DNA from: Bacteroidota bacterium
GTDB taxonomy: Bacteria; Bacteroidota; Bacteroidia; 2-12-FULL-35-15
DNA length: 64,000 bases
Direction: 5' to 3'
NCBI GenBank assembly: GCA_947476185.1
Contig: CANJPX010000001.1
Coordinates: 1-64,000 of the forward strand
Each line of letters starts with the position of its first letter. Within the stretch, counting starts at the first letter, position 1. Under the pieces are notes generated by a model, which worked only from the letters and a program-made list of their open reading frames with translations, was not told the origin of the DNA and did not search any database. The translations under genes were made by a program, and so were the position numbers. Of the stretch, positions 8,283 through 15,101 are shown piece by piece.

Positions 8283-9507
8283 TGTAATGAATGTATTTAA
8301 AGTAGTAGTGCTCTTTATCCTTATCAAAATAAATTACTTTTGATGCGCTTACTAAAAAGGGGAAATGAAAAAGAGCCGGTAATTTTTTTTCAGTAACCCA
8401 AGCGAGTGTTTTTGTATCAAAAACTTTTATACTTGCTGAATGAAGGCTGTCAAGTGCGTATTTCACATCAAATTCAGTAGGATGTTTTTTTTTGTCTACC
8501 CTGTAATTCACCAGAATGATTTTATCATTGACATCTTGATAAAAACGAGCAATCCATTCATTAGAAGCAATATTATATTTAGCAAAAATTTTCTTCCCGC
8601 TTTCTACCTCGCAAATTTCCTTACTATTGCTATACACAATCCTGTTATTAGATCGCATTAACTTTATGGGAGCCGCATAATAGTCATGAATTGTAAAACC
8701 AGAAAAATCAATTTCATTTTTTCCTAAAAAATAGTGAACATCATTTTCATCATCCGTATTTATTTTTGCGATATAACGTTCTTGTAATTGTTTTTTTGAA
8801 AGCATTGTTTCATACGCTTCATCATCTTTGGTAAGGTATACGTAAATGTTTTTCTTATCTATATAAAAAGCGCGTTCATAAATTGGGAAATAGTTTTTTG
8901 CTTTTAATTTAGGAGACTCGTATATAGGAATCACTTTTTCCAAATTAAAATGCTCATCTGTAACAAACAAAAAATTTATATAATCCATTACCGACAAGCT
9001 GACAGCCCCATATTTTTCTTTTAATTGTTTTACTTGTTCCGTATCTGTTTTTTTTGATAGAGCTGAGCTGTCTTTCAAGTATTTAACTTCCGCCATTGTG
9101 CTGATGTGGATATAAAAAGTATGATTCGAATATTGAAATGATTTTACTTGTCCCCCTTCACCAGAAATCCCCTCAGAATACTTGTTATAAGTATATTTTC
9201 TTGTGTCGCTGTATTTTTTTTGAAATGTACACAGCAGTAGTGAATCAAATCGTATGTTTTTTGTTGAAAAATTAAGTAGGTTGACCCCTGAATAGATGTT
9301 ATATAACGAAACGCTTTGATAGGCATTTACAGTTGCAACAATAGAATCGTTGATTTCTTCTATTTGAGAAGGATATCGCGTTAAAACTAATTTTGATTCA
9401 TCAATTTTTACTGCATTTATTTTTTCAAAAGTATAAGAATCGGTTTTGTGAGTACAAGCACTCACAAAACCGATTAGCAAGAAGAATAAAAAAGACTTTA
9501 AATTCAT
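8272..9507 (-). CDS. Cassette 1 gene B: ~411-aa lipoprotein, propeller-like
   Basis: A lipoprotein (GFVSAC, Cys18). Strong paralogy to the gene at 12342 is visible throughout: KIDESKLVLTRYPSQIEEINDSI against KIDESKVVLTRFPSGLKEINDSI, NFSTKNIRFDSL against NFNTKNINFDSL, EIDFSGF against QIDFSGF, and similar C-termini (YYFKYIHYNEN/YYFKRIYYYEK). Repeating short beta strands separated by polar loops suggest a six-bladed-propeller or DUF4221-like fold, but this is inference. It sits 1 base after gene C and overlaps gene A by 11 bases, so the three are almost certainly one transcript. Function unknown. Confidence 0.8.
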   Translation of the reverse strand: MNLKSFLFFLLIGFVSACTHKTDSYTFEKINAVKIDESKLVLTRYPSQIEEINDSIVATVNAYQSVSLYNIYSGVNLLNFSTKNIRFDSLLLCTFQKKYSDTRKYTYNKYSEGISGEGGQVKSFQYSNHTFYIHISTMAEVKYLKDSSALSKKTDTEQVKQLKEKYGAVSLSVMDYINFLFVTDEHFNLEKVIPIYESPKLKAKNYFPIYERAFYIDKKNIYVYLTKDDEAYETMLSKKQLQERYIAKINTDDENDVHYFLGKNEIDFSGFTIHDYYAAPIKLMRSNNRIVYSNSKEICEVESGKKIFAKYNIASNEWIARFYQDVNDKIILVNYRVDKKKHPTEFDVKYALDSLHSASIKVFDTKTLAWVTEKKLPALFHFPFLVSASKVIYFDKDKEHYYFKYIHYNEN

Positions 9508-9508
9508 A

Positions 9509-9988
9509 TTAGTTTACAACCGTTACATCAATATTACCATTTGAATTCATTTGCGTTGTTAACCTTGACGGTTTTTGCACAACTGGGGTTGATGTGTTTG
9601 CGATCACACTTGCTTCGTCTTCCTCAGCAAATTCTACCACTTGATTTCCAGTAATTACACCAATACCATTAAAAGTTGGTGTGTTGCTTGCAAATTTTCC
9701 TGAAACAATTATCATACAAGGATTTGTTGGGTGTGGCAAACAAGTTCCACTCGCAATATCACCCTGTTGCGCAACAAAAATACCATGAATAATTTTGACA
9801 TCCACAATTGGCGATCTTTTGTTGTGATTATAAATCTTATTATACAAGTTTTTGTCTGCTTTAAAAATAACCTCAGCAACTTGTGTTTCTAATGAGTTGT
9901 TTTCTGTTAACGTTGGTGTTAAAGGTGTTTCTTTTTTACAGCTAACCAGCACAAGTGCCGTCCAAGCCAATACTAGCATTTTTTTCAT
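9509..9988 (-). CDS. Cassette 1 gene C: small two-cysteine lipoprotein
   Basis: A 159-aa lipoprotein (ALVLVSC, Cys17). The central segment VKIIHGIFVAQQG followed by GTCLPHPTNPCMIIVSG matches the paralogue at 13593, which has IKITHGVFHIPP and GYCLPGTSVCHITIV. The shared signature is therefore HG(I/V)F ... CLP-x(4-5)... C, with two cysteines. They could form a disulfide handled by the CxxC protein of gene A (inference). The C-terminal ~50 residues are Thr/Asn/Val-rich and diverge completely between the copies. No known family recognised. Confidence 0.78.
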   Translation of the reverse strand: MKKMLVLAWTALVLVSCKKETPLTPTLTENNSLETQVAEVIFKADKNLYNKIYNHNKRSPIVDVKIIHGIFVAQQGDIASGTCLPHPTNPCMIIVSGKFASNTPTFNGIGVITGNQVVEFAEEDEASVIANTSTPVVQKPSRLTTQMNSNGNIDVTVVN

Positions 9989-10211
9989 ATTGCAATTGAT
10001 TTTAAAGATTGCCTACTCTGAAAGGTTTTCGGCATCGCCTATTTTAATTCGGTTGCAAGGTATAGTCTGTAGCGGACAGATTTTGACCGTGAAAAAAATA
10101 TTAATTCTTCGATGTAAGAATTTCTTTAATGCAAAATATAATGGACGCTACTTCTTTTTGCACGGCAAATGTAGGTGCTCTCGCGGACACATTTTGTCCG
10201 CGGAGAATTTT
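9989..10211. promoter_or_regulatory. Spacer of cassette 1 with duplicated 20-bp motif and hairpin
   Basis: The 223-base spacer between gene D (stop 10212) and gene C (start 9988) holds two copies of a 20-bp motif, plus-strand form GCGGACAnATTTTGnCCGnG, at 10072-10091 and 10183-10202. They match at 17 of 20 positions. The second is a perfect inverted repeat CGCGGACA/TGTCCGCG (10182-10202). Cassette 2 has one copy (14184-14203), also 17 of 20 identical to the 10072 copy. In both cassettes the motif begins 9-10 bases after the gene D stop codon. Operator, promoter or processing hairpin are all possible. Confidence 0.6.
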
Positions 10212-10412
10212 TTAACTTTTTATTACATACGACTTCGACCTTCTGCAAAAGTGAATTGTAGTGTTTTTTGCCTTTAGCTTTTCTACAATTCTTCTTAAGG
10301 TCCGCTCAGAAATATTCCACTTTTTTGCTAAATCTCCTGGCGTTCCAGTGTTTGAATGTTGAATAAGCTGATGGATTTGTCCAAGCTTCTCCTGGTAGTC
10401 ATCAAATTTCAT
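10212..10412 (-). CDS. Cassette 1 gene D: 66-aa helix-turn-helix protein
   Basis: MKFDDYQEKLGQIHQLIQHSNTG is an amphipathic helix. It is followed by a compact HTH, GDLAKKWNISERTLRRIVEKLKAK, then a basic wing-like tail (HFCRRSKSYVIKS). The paralogue at 14214 shares the frame MKFDDYQEK..QI..LI...NTG.P..LA.K.NISERT.RRI.EKLK.KN. The fold resembles DeoR/HTH_11-type winged helices. At 66 aa it has room only for DNA binding. It precedes the lipoprotein genes in the same direction and probably controls them (inference). Confidence 0.82.
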   Translation of the reverse strand: MKFDDYQEKLGQIHQLIQHSNTGTPGDLAKKWNISERTLRRIVEKLKAKNTTIHFCRRSKSYVIKS

Positions 10413-10781
10413 ATAGCAGAGTTTTTAAAAAACTGAGTTATTTGAAAATTTCTGAGGAGTAGGCAGAAATACAATTTTAAAGGTGTATTATTTGTCTGTT
10501 TGTTTCGTAAACACCAGTCGCCCTTTATTTTTTATACGTGGACCGTTTGTATTGTAATGTGGTGCGCATTATATGCAAAAAGAAGAATGTGAACAACAAA
10601 ATAGTGCTTAAATGAGCTATAATATTGTAAAAGACTCGTGTTTTAAAAAAATAGAAACATTACAAAGACTATTTGTGAGAGTCGCTTTTGCATTTGAATT
10701 TATTTCCAGAAAGGTAAAAAGAAAAAACGAAAAGGGCTATAATTAATGGATTGTAAGAGTAATCAAGCTGCAAAAAAAGTT
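10413..10781. promoter_or_regulatory. Leader/promoter region of cassette 1 gene D
   Basis: No gene is seen in this 369-base AT-rich spacer. The block at 10451-10471 (TCTGAGGAGTAGGCAGAAATA on the plus strand, last base aside) has a counterpart at 14452-14472 upstream of the paralogous gene D. There the 17-base core TCTGnGGAGTAGnCAGA is conserved and lies at nearly identical distance (39 versus 38 bases) from the ATG. On the minus strand it reads TATTTCTG followed by CCTACTCC, one base off the TAnnTTTG -7 consensus, and its flanks form a small stem TTTCTG/CAGAAA. The rest of the spacer shows nothing I can assign. Confidence 0.55.
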
Positions 10782-11261
10782 TCAGATCTTAAGTTTGTTT
10801 ATTGCTTTTAATGGGCCCGGACAATGATCTGTGTGGCAATTAGCACAAGCAGTGATTAAGGCGTTGTAATGTTTTGTTAAGTCTGCTTTTGGTGAGTTAT
10901 AAAGTGCATGAAGATTATCTATATAGTTATTTGCAAATCCATCGAACGAAGCTTTTTTGGTTTCAGAATCTGTTGGTTTAGCAGAATGAATTTTTAAAAA
11001 TGCTTCCGGAAATTCTTTCGGAAGATCCCCTTTTTTGATCAACTCTTTCATGCTTTCTGATGAGTGCAACATGGTGCGCATAAGAACAGATAGCTCACTG
11101 TCGCCATTCGGATTTACGGGTTTTTTTGTGCAACTGGCGCTGTCACCAACTATCTTTTCTGCGGATTGTTGCTCGCTCTTGTTCGAACATTGTTCAAGAA
11201 AGAAAACAAAAAACAGAAGAAAGGTGGGGATAAAAAACTTATTTCTTAATGATAACCCCAT
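10782..11261 (-). CDS. Lipoprotein with single CxxCH haem-binding motif
   Basis: A 159-aa exported protein with a hydrophobic N-terminus ending FFLEQC. The mature part is helical (LMRTMLHSSESMKELIKKGDLP, FANNYIDNLHALYNS) and closes with ITACANCHTDHCPGPL. CANCH (about residues 139-143) is a c-type haem attachment motif, so it may be a monohaem cytochrome of the helical c' type (inference). An alternative start lies 9 bases upstream (11270). Either start overlaps the preceding DUF4920 gene by 23-32 bases, implying translational coupling. It has no counterpart in the flanking cassettes. Confidence 0.75.
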   Translation of the reverse strand: MGLSLRNKFFIPTFLLFFVFFLEQCSNKSEQQSAEKIVGDSASCTKKPVNPNGDSELSVLMRTMLHSSESMKELIKKGDLPKEFPEAFLKIHSAKPTDSETKKASFDGFANNYIDNLHALYNSPKADLTKHYNALITACANCHTDHCPGPLKAINKLKI

Positions 11262-11733
11262 GTGCTTCAAATCCGATATTTATTTCAGGTTCTGTTATCT
11301 GTGCGATCTCTTCTTTTGTTTTGCCGCCATCTTCTGCATAGTGCTTTAAGTCGGCAACAGAAGTTGTATCATTGAATGCAACGCCTTCAATAGTGACAGT
11401 TTTATTGGCAGCATCTTTAGGAACAAAAAAAGAATAATCTTTAAAAGTAACTTTCATGGATTGATTGTTTCCGATGTTCATGTTCATCCAACAGCCCTTT
11501 TTCTGGCAAACTTCGGCAATTGTACCGGTCAGTTTAACGGAGATCGAATCTTTACCTTTCATCTGAGTAGCAAGCTGGTCAGAAGCGATAGCGCCATCCT
11601 GTGAGATTGTATCGCCAAAAAACAGAAGGGATGTATCAACTGAAGTAGTTTCAGTTTTCGCTTCTTCTTTATTGTTTCCGCAACTTGCAAGCATTGTCAT
11701 TCCGACAACAGATAGTAATAGTAGTTTTTTCAT
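11239..11733 (-). CDS. DUF4920-type lipoprotein
   Basis: A 164-aa lipoprotein, MKKLLLLSVVGMTMLASC with Cys18 at a good lipobox. The mature domain has FFGDTISQDGAIASDQL, VKLTGTIAEVCQKKGCWMNM and VTFKDYSFFVPKDAANKTVTIEG. The VCQKKGCWM motif with an OB-fold-like strand pattern is typical of the DUF4920 family, whose function is unknown. The two cysteines plus methionines could bind metal. I set the start at 11733 so that the signal peptide begins at the N-terminus. The haem-motif lipoprotein gene follows with overlap, suggesting a shared redox or metal context. Confidence 0.82.
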   Translation of the reverse strand: MKKLLLLSVVGMTMLASCGNNKEEAKTETTSVDTSLLFFGDTISQDGAIASDQLATQMKGKDSISVKLTGTIAEVCQKKGCWMNMNIGNNQSMKVTFKDYSFFVPKDAANKTVTIEGVAFNDTTSVADLKHYAEDGGKTKEEIAQITEPEINIGFEAHGVIIKK

Positions 11734-11857
11734 TCGTAGTTTCTTTGAAAGGTTTATGATTACACAAAGTAACAAAAATTAATGCAATCAGGCCTGCCTT
11801 ATAAAACTAAAATGTTTAAGTTTTTCAATTTACGTTGAAAGGAATTGAATTAAATAT

Positions 11858-12352
11858 TTAAAGCCTTATTTCAAGTGCTTTTTTAATCTCATGGTCGTCT
11901 GCAACTTCTCGGATCTGTTTATAATAAAGTACGGTATCTTTTTCAAAGTTATACACTGCCACCAGAGAAATTGGCAGGGTTACATTTAATGCTTTGTTTA
12001 TTGCGTTGAACGCCTCTTGATTCCATACTACGGATTTGTTGTTGTGTTCTTTAAGGTCGATGCCGTTAATTTTTTTTGATAACTCTTGTTTTTCAATTTC
12101 ACGTGCTACAGATATAATAAAGAGTTCCCCGTTTTCACCGTTTGAAACTCCATCACTCATGCTGCGGAAACCATTCATACAGCTAATGCAATCATTCGGG
12201 TTGATGGTATAAATCAGAATATTTTTCGATTTATCGATAGGAAGAGAATCTACCAAGCGATATAGTGATGAATGGGTTTCATTGAGTACCTTTTCTTTAC
12301 AGCTTGAAAGAATAAAAACAGGTATACAACACAGAAAAAATTTACTTTTCAT
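11858..12352 (-). CDS. Cassette 2 gene A: CxxC thioredoxin-like lipoprotein
   Basis: A 164-aa lipoprotein (FILSSC, Cys18). The segment IDKSKNILIYTINPNDCISCMNG is almost identical to that of the gene at 7785, placing the CxxC at about residues 55-58. Outside this region identity falls, but predicted strands and the closing pattern (SLVAVYNFEKDTVLYYKQIRE) are shared. The start at 12352 overlaps gene B by 11 bases, exactly as in cassette 1. The canonical lipobox here supports lipidation of both paralogues. Redox partner unknown. Confidence 0.82.
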   Translation of the reverse strand: MKSKFFLCCIPVFILSSCKEKVLNETHSSLYRLVDSLPIDKSKNILIYTINPNDCISCMNGFRSMSDGVSNGENGELFIISVAREIEKQELSKKINGIDLKEHNNKSVVWNQEAFNAINKALNVTLPISLVAVYNFEKDTVLYYKQIREVADDHEIKKALEIRL

Positions 12353-13589
12353 AATAATATATTCTTTTGAAATAGTAGTTTTCTTTACCTTTTTCAATGC
12401 ACAATATATGCTCCTTTTCAGGTTGGTAAAGTATGTTCTCCTTTCCTGTCAGTTGTTTTTTTGAAAGCCATAAACCTGTATTGATGTCATATACTTTAAT
12501 GTTGATGTCGGCAATGCTGTCGATATTATATTGTATTTCTATTTCGTTGGGCTGTTTCTTTTTGTATTTACAATACGTTATGAATACCAGCCTTTTGTCT
12601 TTTCCGATATTGAAATCCTGGATCCATTCGTTTTCAGCCAGAGACTTGCGTTGAAATCGCTTACCCCCTTTTTCGACTGAAACAACTTCTTTTCCATTAC
12701 AGAATAGCAATTCTTCAGCGGATTTTCTGAAGACGCAGCAAGAAGAAATAAAATCGTTTGTTGAAAATCCTGAGAAATCTATCTGTGAATAATTCAGTTT
12801 TGGTTCTGCAGCTTCGGAATTGTTGAGTTTAAGTTTTGCAACAGAATACTTTTCAGGACTCTTGTTTTCTTCCGTTTTAGCCGTTCCAGTGATAAATGAA
12901 TCATTGATAAGAGGCACATACAGAGTGTTGTTTTCTATCACAAAATTTTTCTGAAAGAACCAGGAGTAGTTTTTTGAAGTCAGATTTTCCTGTAAATACA
13001 TTGGGAGGACCTTTATAATATGAAACTGTTGGTCTGTTACAAAAATGAATTCCAGATAATCCTGAACAATCATCTCAAAGTTCCCGTTGGCTGCGATCAA
13101 TTCTTTTATTTGCGGATCATTTTCAAGTTTTTTCATCTGGTCTGCATCTGCGGAGTAATTCACATCAGTTAGTGTGTTGACATATATATAGAACATATCC
13201 TCGGTAGGAAAGAAACCAAGCACCTGAGAATTACCTCCGGAAAGCCCACCTGCAGTTAATGAGTCGTAAGTATATATTCGCTTGCCGCTATACCGCTTCT
13301 GATAGGTTTCTTTTATCAGGGAATCAAAGTTGATGTTTTTTGTATTGAAATTTAGAATGTTCTGACCTGAATTTAAATTGTACAATCCTATTTGATGTTG
13401 GTTTGTTACCATCCCGGCAATAGAATCATTAATCTCTTTCAGTCCCGATGGGAACCGCGTTAGCACAACTTTTGATTCATCGATTTTTGTTGAATCAGTT
13501 CTTGTAAAGGAATAAGAAACACTCTCTTCCCGGCCGCAACTGCCAAGGAAGAGAGTGATCATAACAAAACAAATTATTTTTTGAATCAT
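12342..13589 (-). CDS. Cassette 2 gene B: ~415-aa lipoprotein, propeller-like
   Basis: A lipoprotein (TLFLGSC, Cys18), paralogous to the gene at 8272 over its full length. The N-terminal third is the best conserved part (KIDESKVVLTRFPSGLKEINDSI, NFNTKNINFDSL, QKRYSGKRIYTYDS). A mid-region EFIFVTDQQFHIIKVLPMY matches NFLFVTDEHFNLEKVIPIY. A repeated strand-turn pattern suggests a beta-propeller. It lies 3 bases after gene C. I cannot assign a function; the conserved gene order argues for a physical or pathway link to A and C. Confidence 0.82.
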   Translation of the reverse strand: MIQKIICFVMITLFLGSCGREESVSYSFTRTDSTKIDESKVVLTRFPSGLKEINDSIAGMVTNQHQIGLYNLNSGQNILNFNTKNINFDSLIKETYQKRYSGKRIYTYDSLTAGGLSGGNSQVLGFFPTEDMFYIYVNTLTDVNYSADADQMKKLENDPQIKELIAANGNFEMIVQDYLEFIFVTDQQFHIIKVLPMYLQENLTSKNYSWFFQKNFVIENNTLYVPLINDSFITGTAKTEENKSPEKYSVAKLKLNNSEAAEPKLNYSQIDFSGFSTNDFISSCCVFRKSAEELLFCNGKEVVSVEKGGKRFQRKSLAENEWIQDFNIGKDKRLVFITYCKYKKKQPNEIEIQYNIDSIADINIKVYDINTGLWLSKKQLTGKENILYQPEKEHILCIEKGKENYYFKRIYYYEK

Positions 13590-13592
13590 GGT

Positions 13593-14087
13593 TTAAAATA
13601 CTGAATAATGGAATGTTGATTGACCAATTATTTGCTGGCTGAACGCCACACTCATCGATTTTAGATGCTCAATCGTTGTGGTTTGCCCATTGTTATTGAT
13701 GATAAGTTCACCATCACTAAATGTTGCAAAAGAATTACTGAAACTACTTGTCACGATTGTTTCAGGAGTTTCAGGTGTTACTAATGCAGGGAAAACGATA
13801 GTGATATGGCAAACTGATGTCCCAGGTAAACAATACCCATCAGCCGGACCATAAGGTGGTGGCGGAATATGAAAAACACCATGTGTGATTTTGATTGAAG
13901 GTTTAGGTGCTTTTAAAGAAGCCCCTGTTCCATATAATTGTTCATACAATTCCAGATCTCCTTTTTGAATAAGGTCTGCAACTTCTTTTTTCATATTTAA
14001 TTCCGTTGAAAGGGGCAATTGTTTTTCTTTTTCGCATGCTGCAAAAGTCATCGCAAACACTACGAACGGTAAAAATAGTTTTTTCAT
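13593..14087 (-). CDS. Cassette 2 gene C: small two-cysteine lipoprotein
   Basis: A 164-aa lipoprotein (FAMTFAAC, Cys18). The N-terminal half has VADLIQKGDLELYEQLYG, comparable to VAEVIFKADKNLYNKIYN in the cassette 1 copy. Then come IKITHGVFHIPPPPYGPADGYC and LPGTSVCHITIVF. The PPPPYGP insert is absent from the other copy. The two cysteines of the CLP...C core are conserved. The C-terminal half (Ser/Thr-rich, ending STFHYSVF) is unrelated to the paralogue, which points to fast divergence of a surface-exposed region (inference). Confidence 0.78.
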   Translation of the reverse strand: MKKLFLPFVVFAMTFAACEKEKQLPLSTELNMKKEVADLIQKGDLELYEQLYGTGASLKAPKPSIKITHGVFHIPPPPYGPADGYCLPGTSVCHITIVFPALVTPETPETIVTSSFSNSFATFSDGELIINNNGQTTTIEHLKSMSVAFSQQIIGQSTFHYSVF

Positions 14088-14213
14088 TTTTTATTTCGTT
14101 TTAGTTGATTTTTCGTATCGTTCTCGTGACGATACGTTTGCAAAACAGCTAGCATGTTTTGCGTTACAAACGTAATTCGGCTCGCGCTCAAATTTTGACC
14201 GTGGGAATTTATT
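14088..14213. promoter_or_regulatory. Structured leader before cassette 2 gene C
   Basis: Three elements lie in 126 bases. CGTATCGT/ACGATACG is a perfect 8-bp inverted repeat (14114-14136). GCAAAACA-GCTAGCA-TGTTTTGC (14139-14161 region) is a perfect 8-bp inverted repeat, extended outward by ACGTTTG/CAAACGT with a small bulge. The 20-bp motif shared with cassette 1 is at 14184-14203. The two hairpins would lie in the 5' leader of the gene C-B-A transcript or act as operators. Confidence 0.6.
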
Positions 14214-14414
14214 TTAATTTTTTTGAATATATGATTTCGCTTTTCTGCAAAAAGCGATATCTCTGTTTTTTGATTTTAACTTTTCAATGATTCGCCTCAC
14301 TGTTCGTTCAGAGATGTTCAGCTTTTGCGCAAGCTCTTCGGGAGATCCAGTGTTGGCCCGGTCTATCAACTTCATAATCTGTTCAATCTTTTCCTGATAG
14401 TCGTCAAATTTCAT
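14214..14414 (-). CDS. Cassette 2 gene D: 66-aa helix-turn-helix protein
   Basis: Same length and architecture as the gene at 10212. The N-terminal helix MKFDDYQEKIEQIMKLIDRANTG is followed by the HTH PEELAQKLNISERTVRRIIEKLKSKN and a basic tail IAFCRKAKSYIQKN. A conserved cysteine precedes the basic tail in both (HFCRR/AFCRK). It stands at the head of the C-B-A gene group and divergent to the XRE-type regulator beginning at 14714. Probably a local transcription factor. The winged-helix assignment is from sequence pattern only. Confidence 0.82.
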   Translation of the reverse strand: MKFDDYQEKIEQIMKLIDRANTGSPEELAQKLNISERTVRRIIEKLKSKNRDIAFCRKAKSYIQKN

Positions 14415-14713
14415 TTTGGCTGAGTTTTAAATAATTTGATTATTCTAAACGTCTGTGGAGTAGCCAGAGGTATTAAAAATGATTGTAATATAAATGTTCA
14501 ATTAATTATCCGGTTCGGAGTATTACCGGCTTTGGGCTTGATGTTTCAGTAACTGAAAATGTTTGACGTGTTTTTTTAAAGATAGCGGTTGTACTGAAAG
14601 CCAATACAAATGTAATTCAATTTTTTGTTATGCCAAACAAAATAGTACAAAAGCGTATTATTATATGTTACATGCTGAAAAAGAATCGTTTATCATTCCT
14701 CTTACCTTTGGAT
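14415..14713. promoter_or_regulatory. Divergent control region, gene D2 / XRE regulator
   Basis: Contains the conserved leader block at 14452-14472 (see the cassette 1 gene D leader). It also has an inverted repeat CCGGT/ACCGG (14510-14529) and a perfect palindrome TTTCAGT-A-ACTGAAA at 14544-14558. The last lies roughly midway between the two divergent genes and is a plausible operator for one of the two regulators (inference). Confidence 0.5.
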
Positions 14714-15100
14714 ATGGCTATTCACATTGGTAAAAAGATAAAGGAAGAATTATATCGTCAGGATATTTCTGTCAGCGCTTTTGCCAAAAAAATCAATCGC
14801 AGCAGAAATGTTGTCTATGATATTTTTGAAAGAGAAAGTATCGATACTGCTTTATTGAATAAGATTGGTATGATCCTCCGCCTTGATTTTTTTTCTATCT
14901 ATTCGGGACAAAAAGAATATAAAAAAGAAGGTGTGCAGGTGCTTTGTGTTCGGGATGAGCATCAGCCTTATACAGCAATTTCTGAGCAGTTGAAAATGCT
15001 GGAAAAGCAAAATGAACTTTTATTGAGTGAAATTGCTTATTTGAAGAAGATTATAGCATTGCTGGAAGATAGTGAGAAGCGCCCCGCAAAAAAGAAATAA
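14714..15100 (+). CDS. XRE-like HTH regulator with C-terminal coiled coil
   Basis: A 128-aa protein beginning MAIHIGKKIKEELYRQDISV. The HTH AFAKKINRSRNVVYDIFERESIDTALLNKIGMILRLDFF is of the type common in Bacteroidota small regulators. It is followed by a linker and a leucine-rich coiled coil (ISEQLKMLEKQNELLLSEIAYLKKII), probably for dimerisation, then a basic tail. An earlier in-frame ATG at 14630 would add 28 poorly conserved-looking residues; I prefer 14714 because the fold begins there. It is divergent from the cassette 2 HTH gene and ends one base from the convergent TlpA-like gene. Confidence 0.75.
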   Translation: MAIHIGKKIKEELYRQDISVSAFAKKINRSRNVVYDIFERESIDTALLNKIGMILRLDFFSIYSGQKEYKKEGVQVLCVRDEHQPYTAISEQLKMLEKQNELLLSEIAYLKKIIALLEDSEKRPAKKK

Positions 15101-15101
15101 T

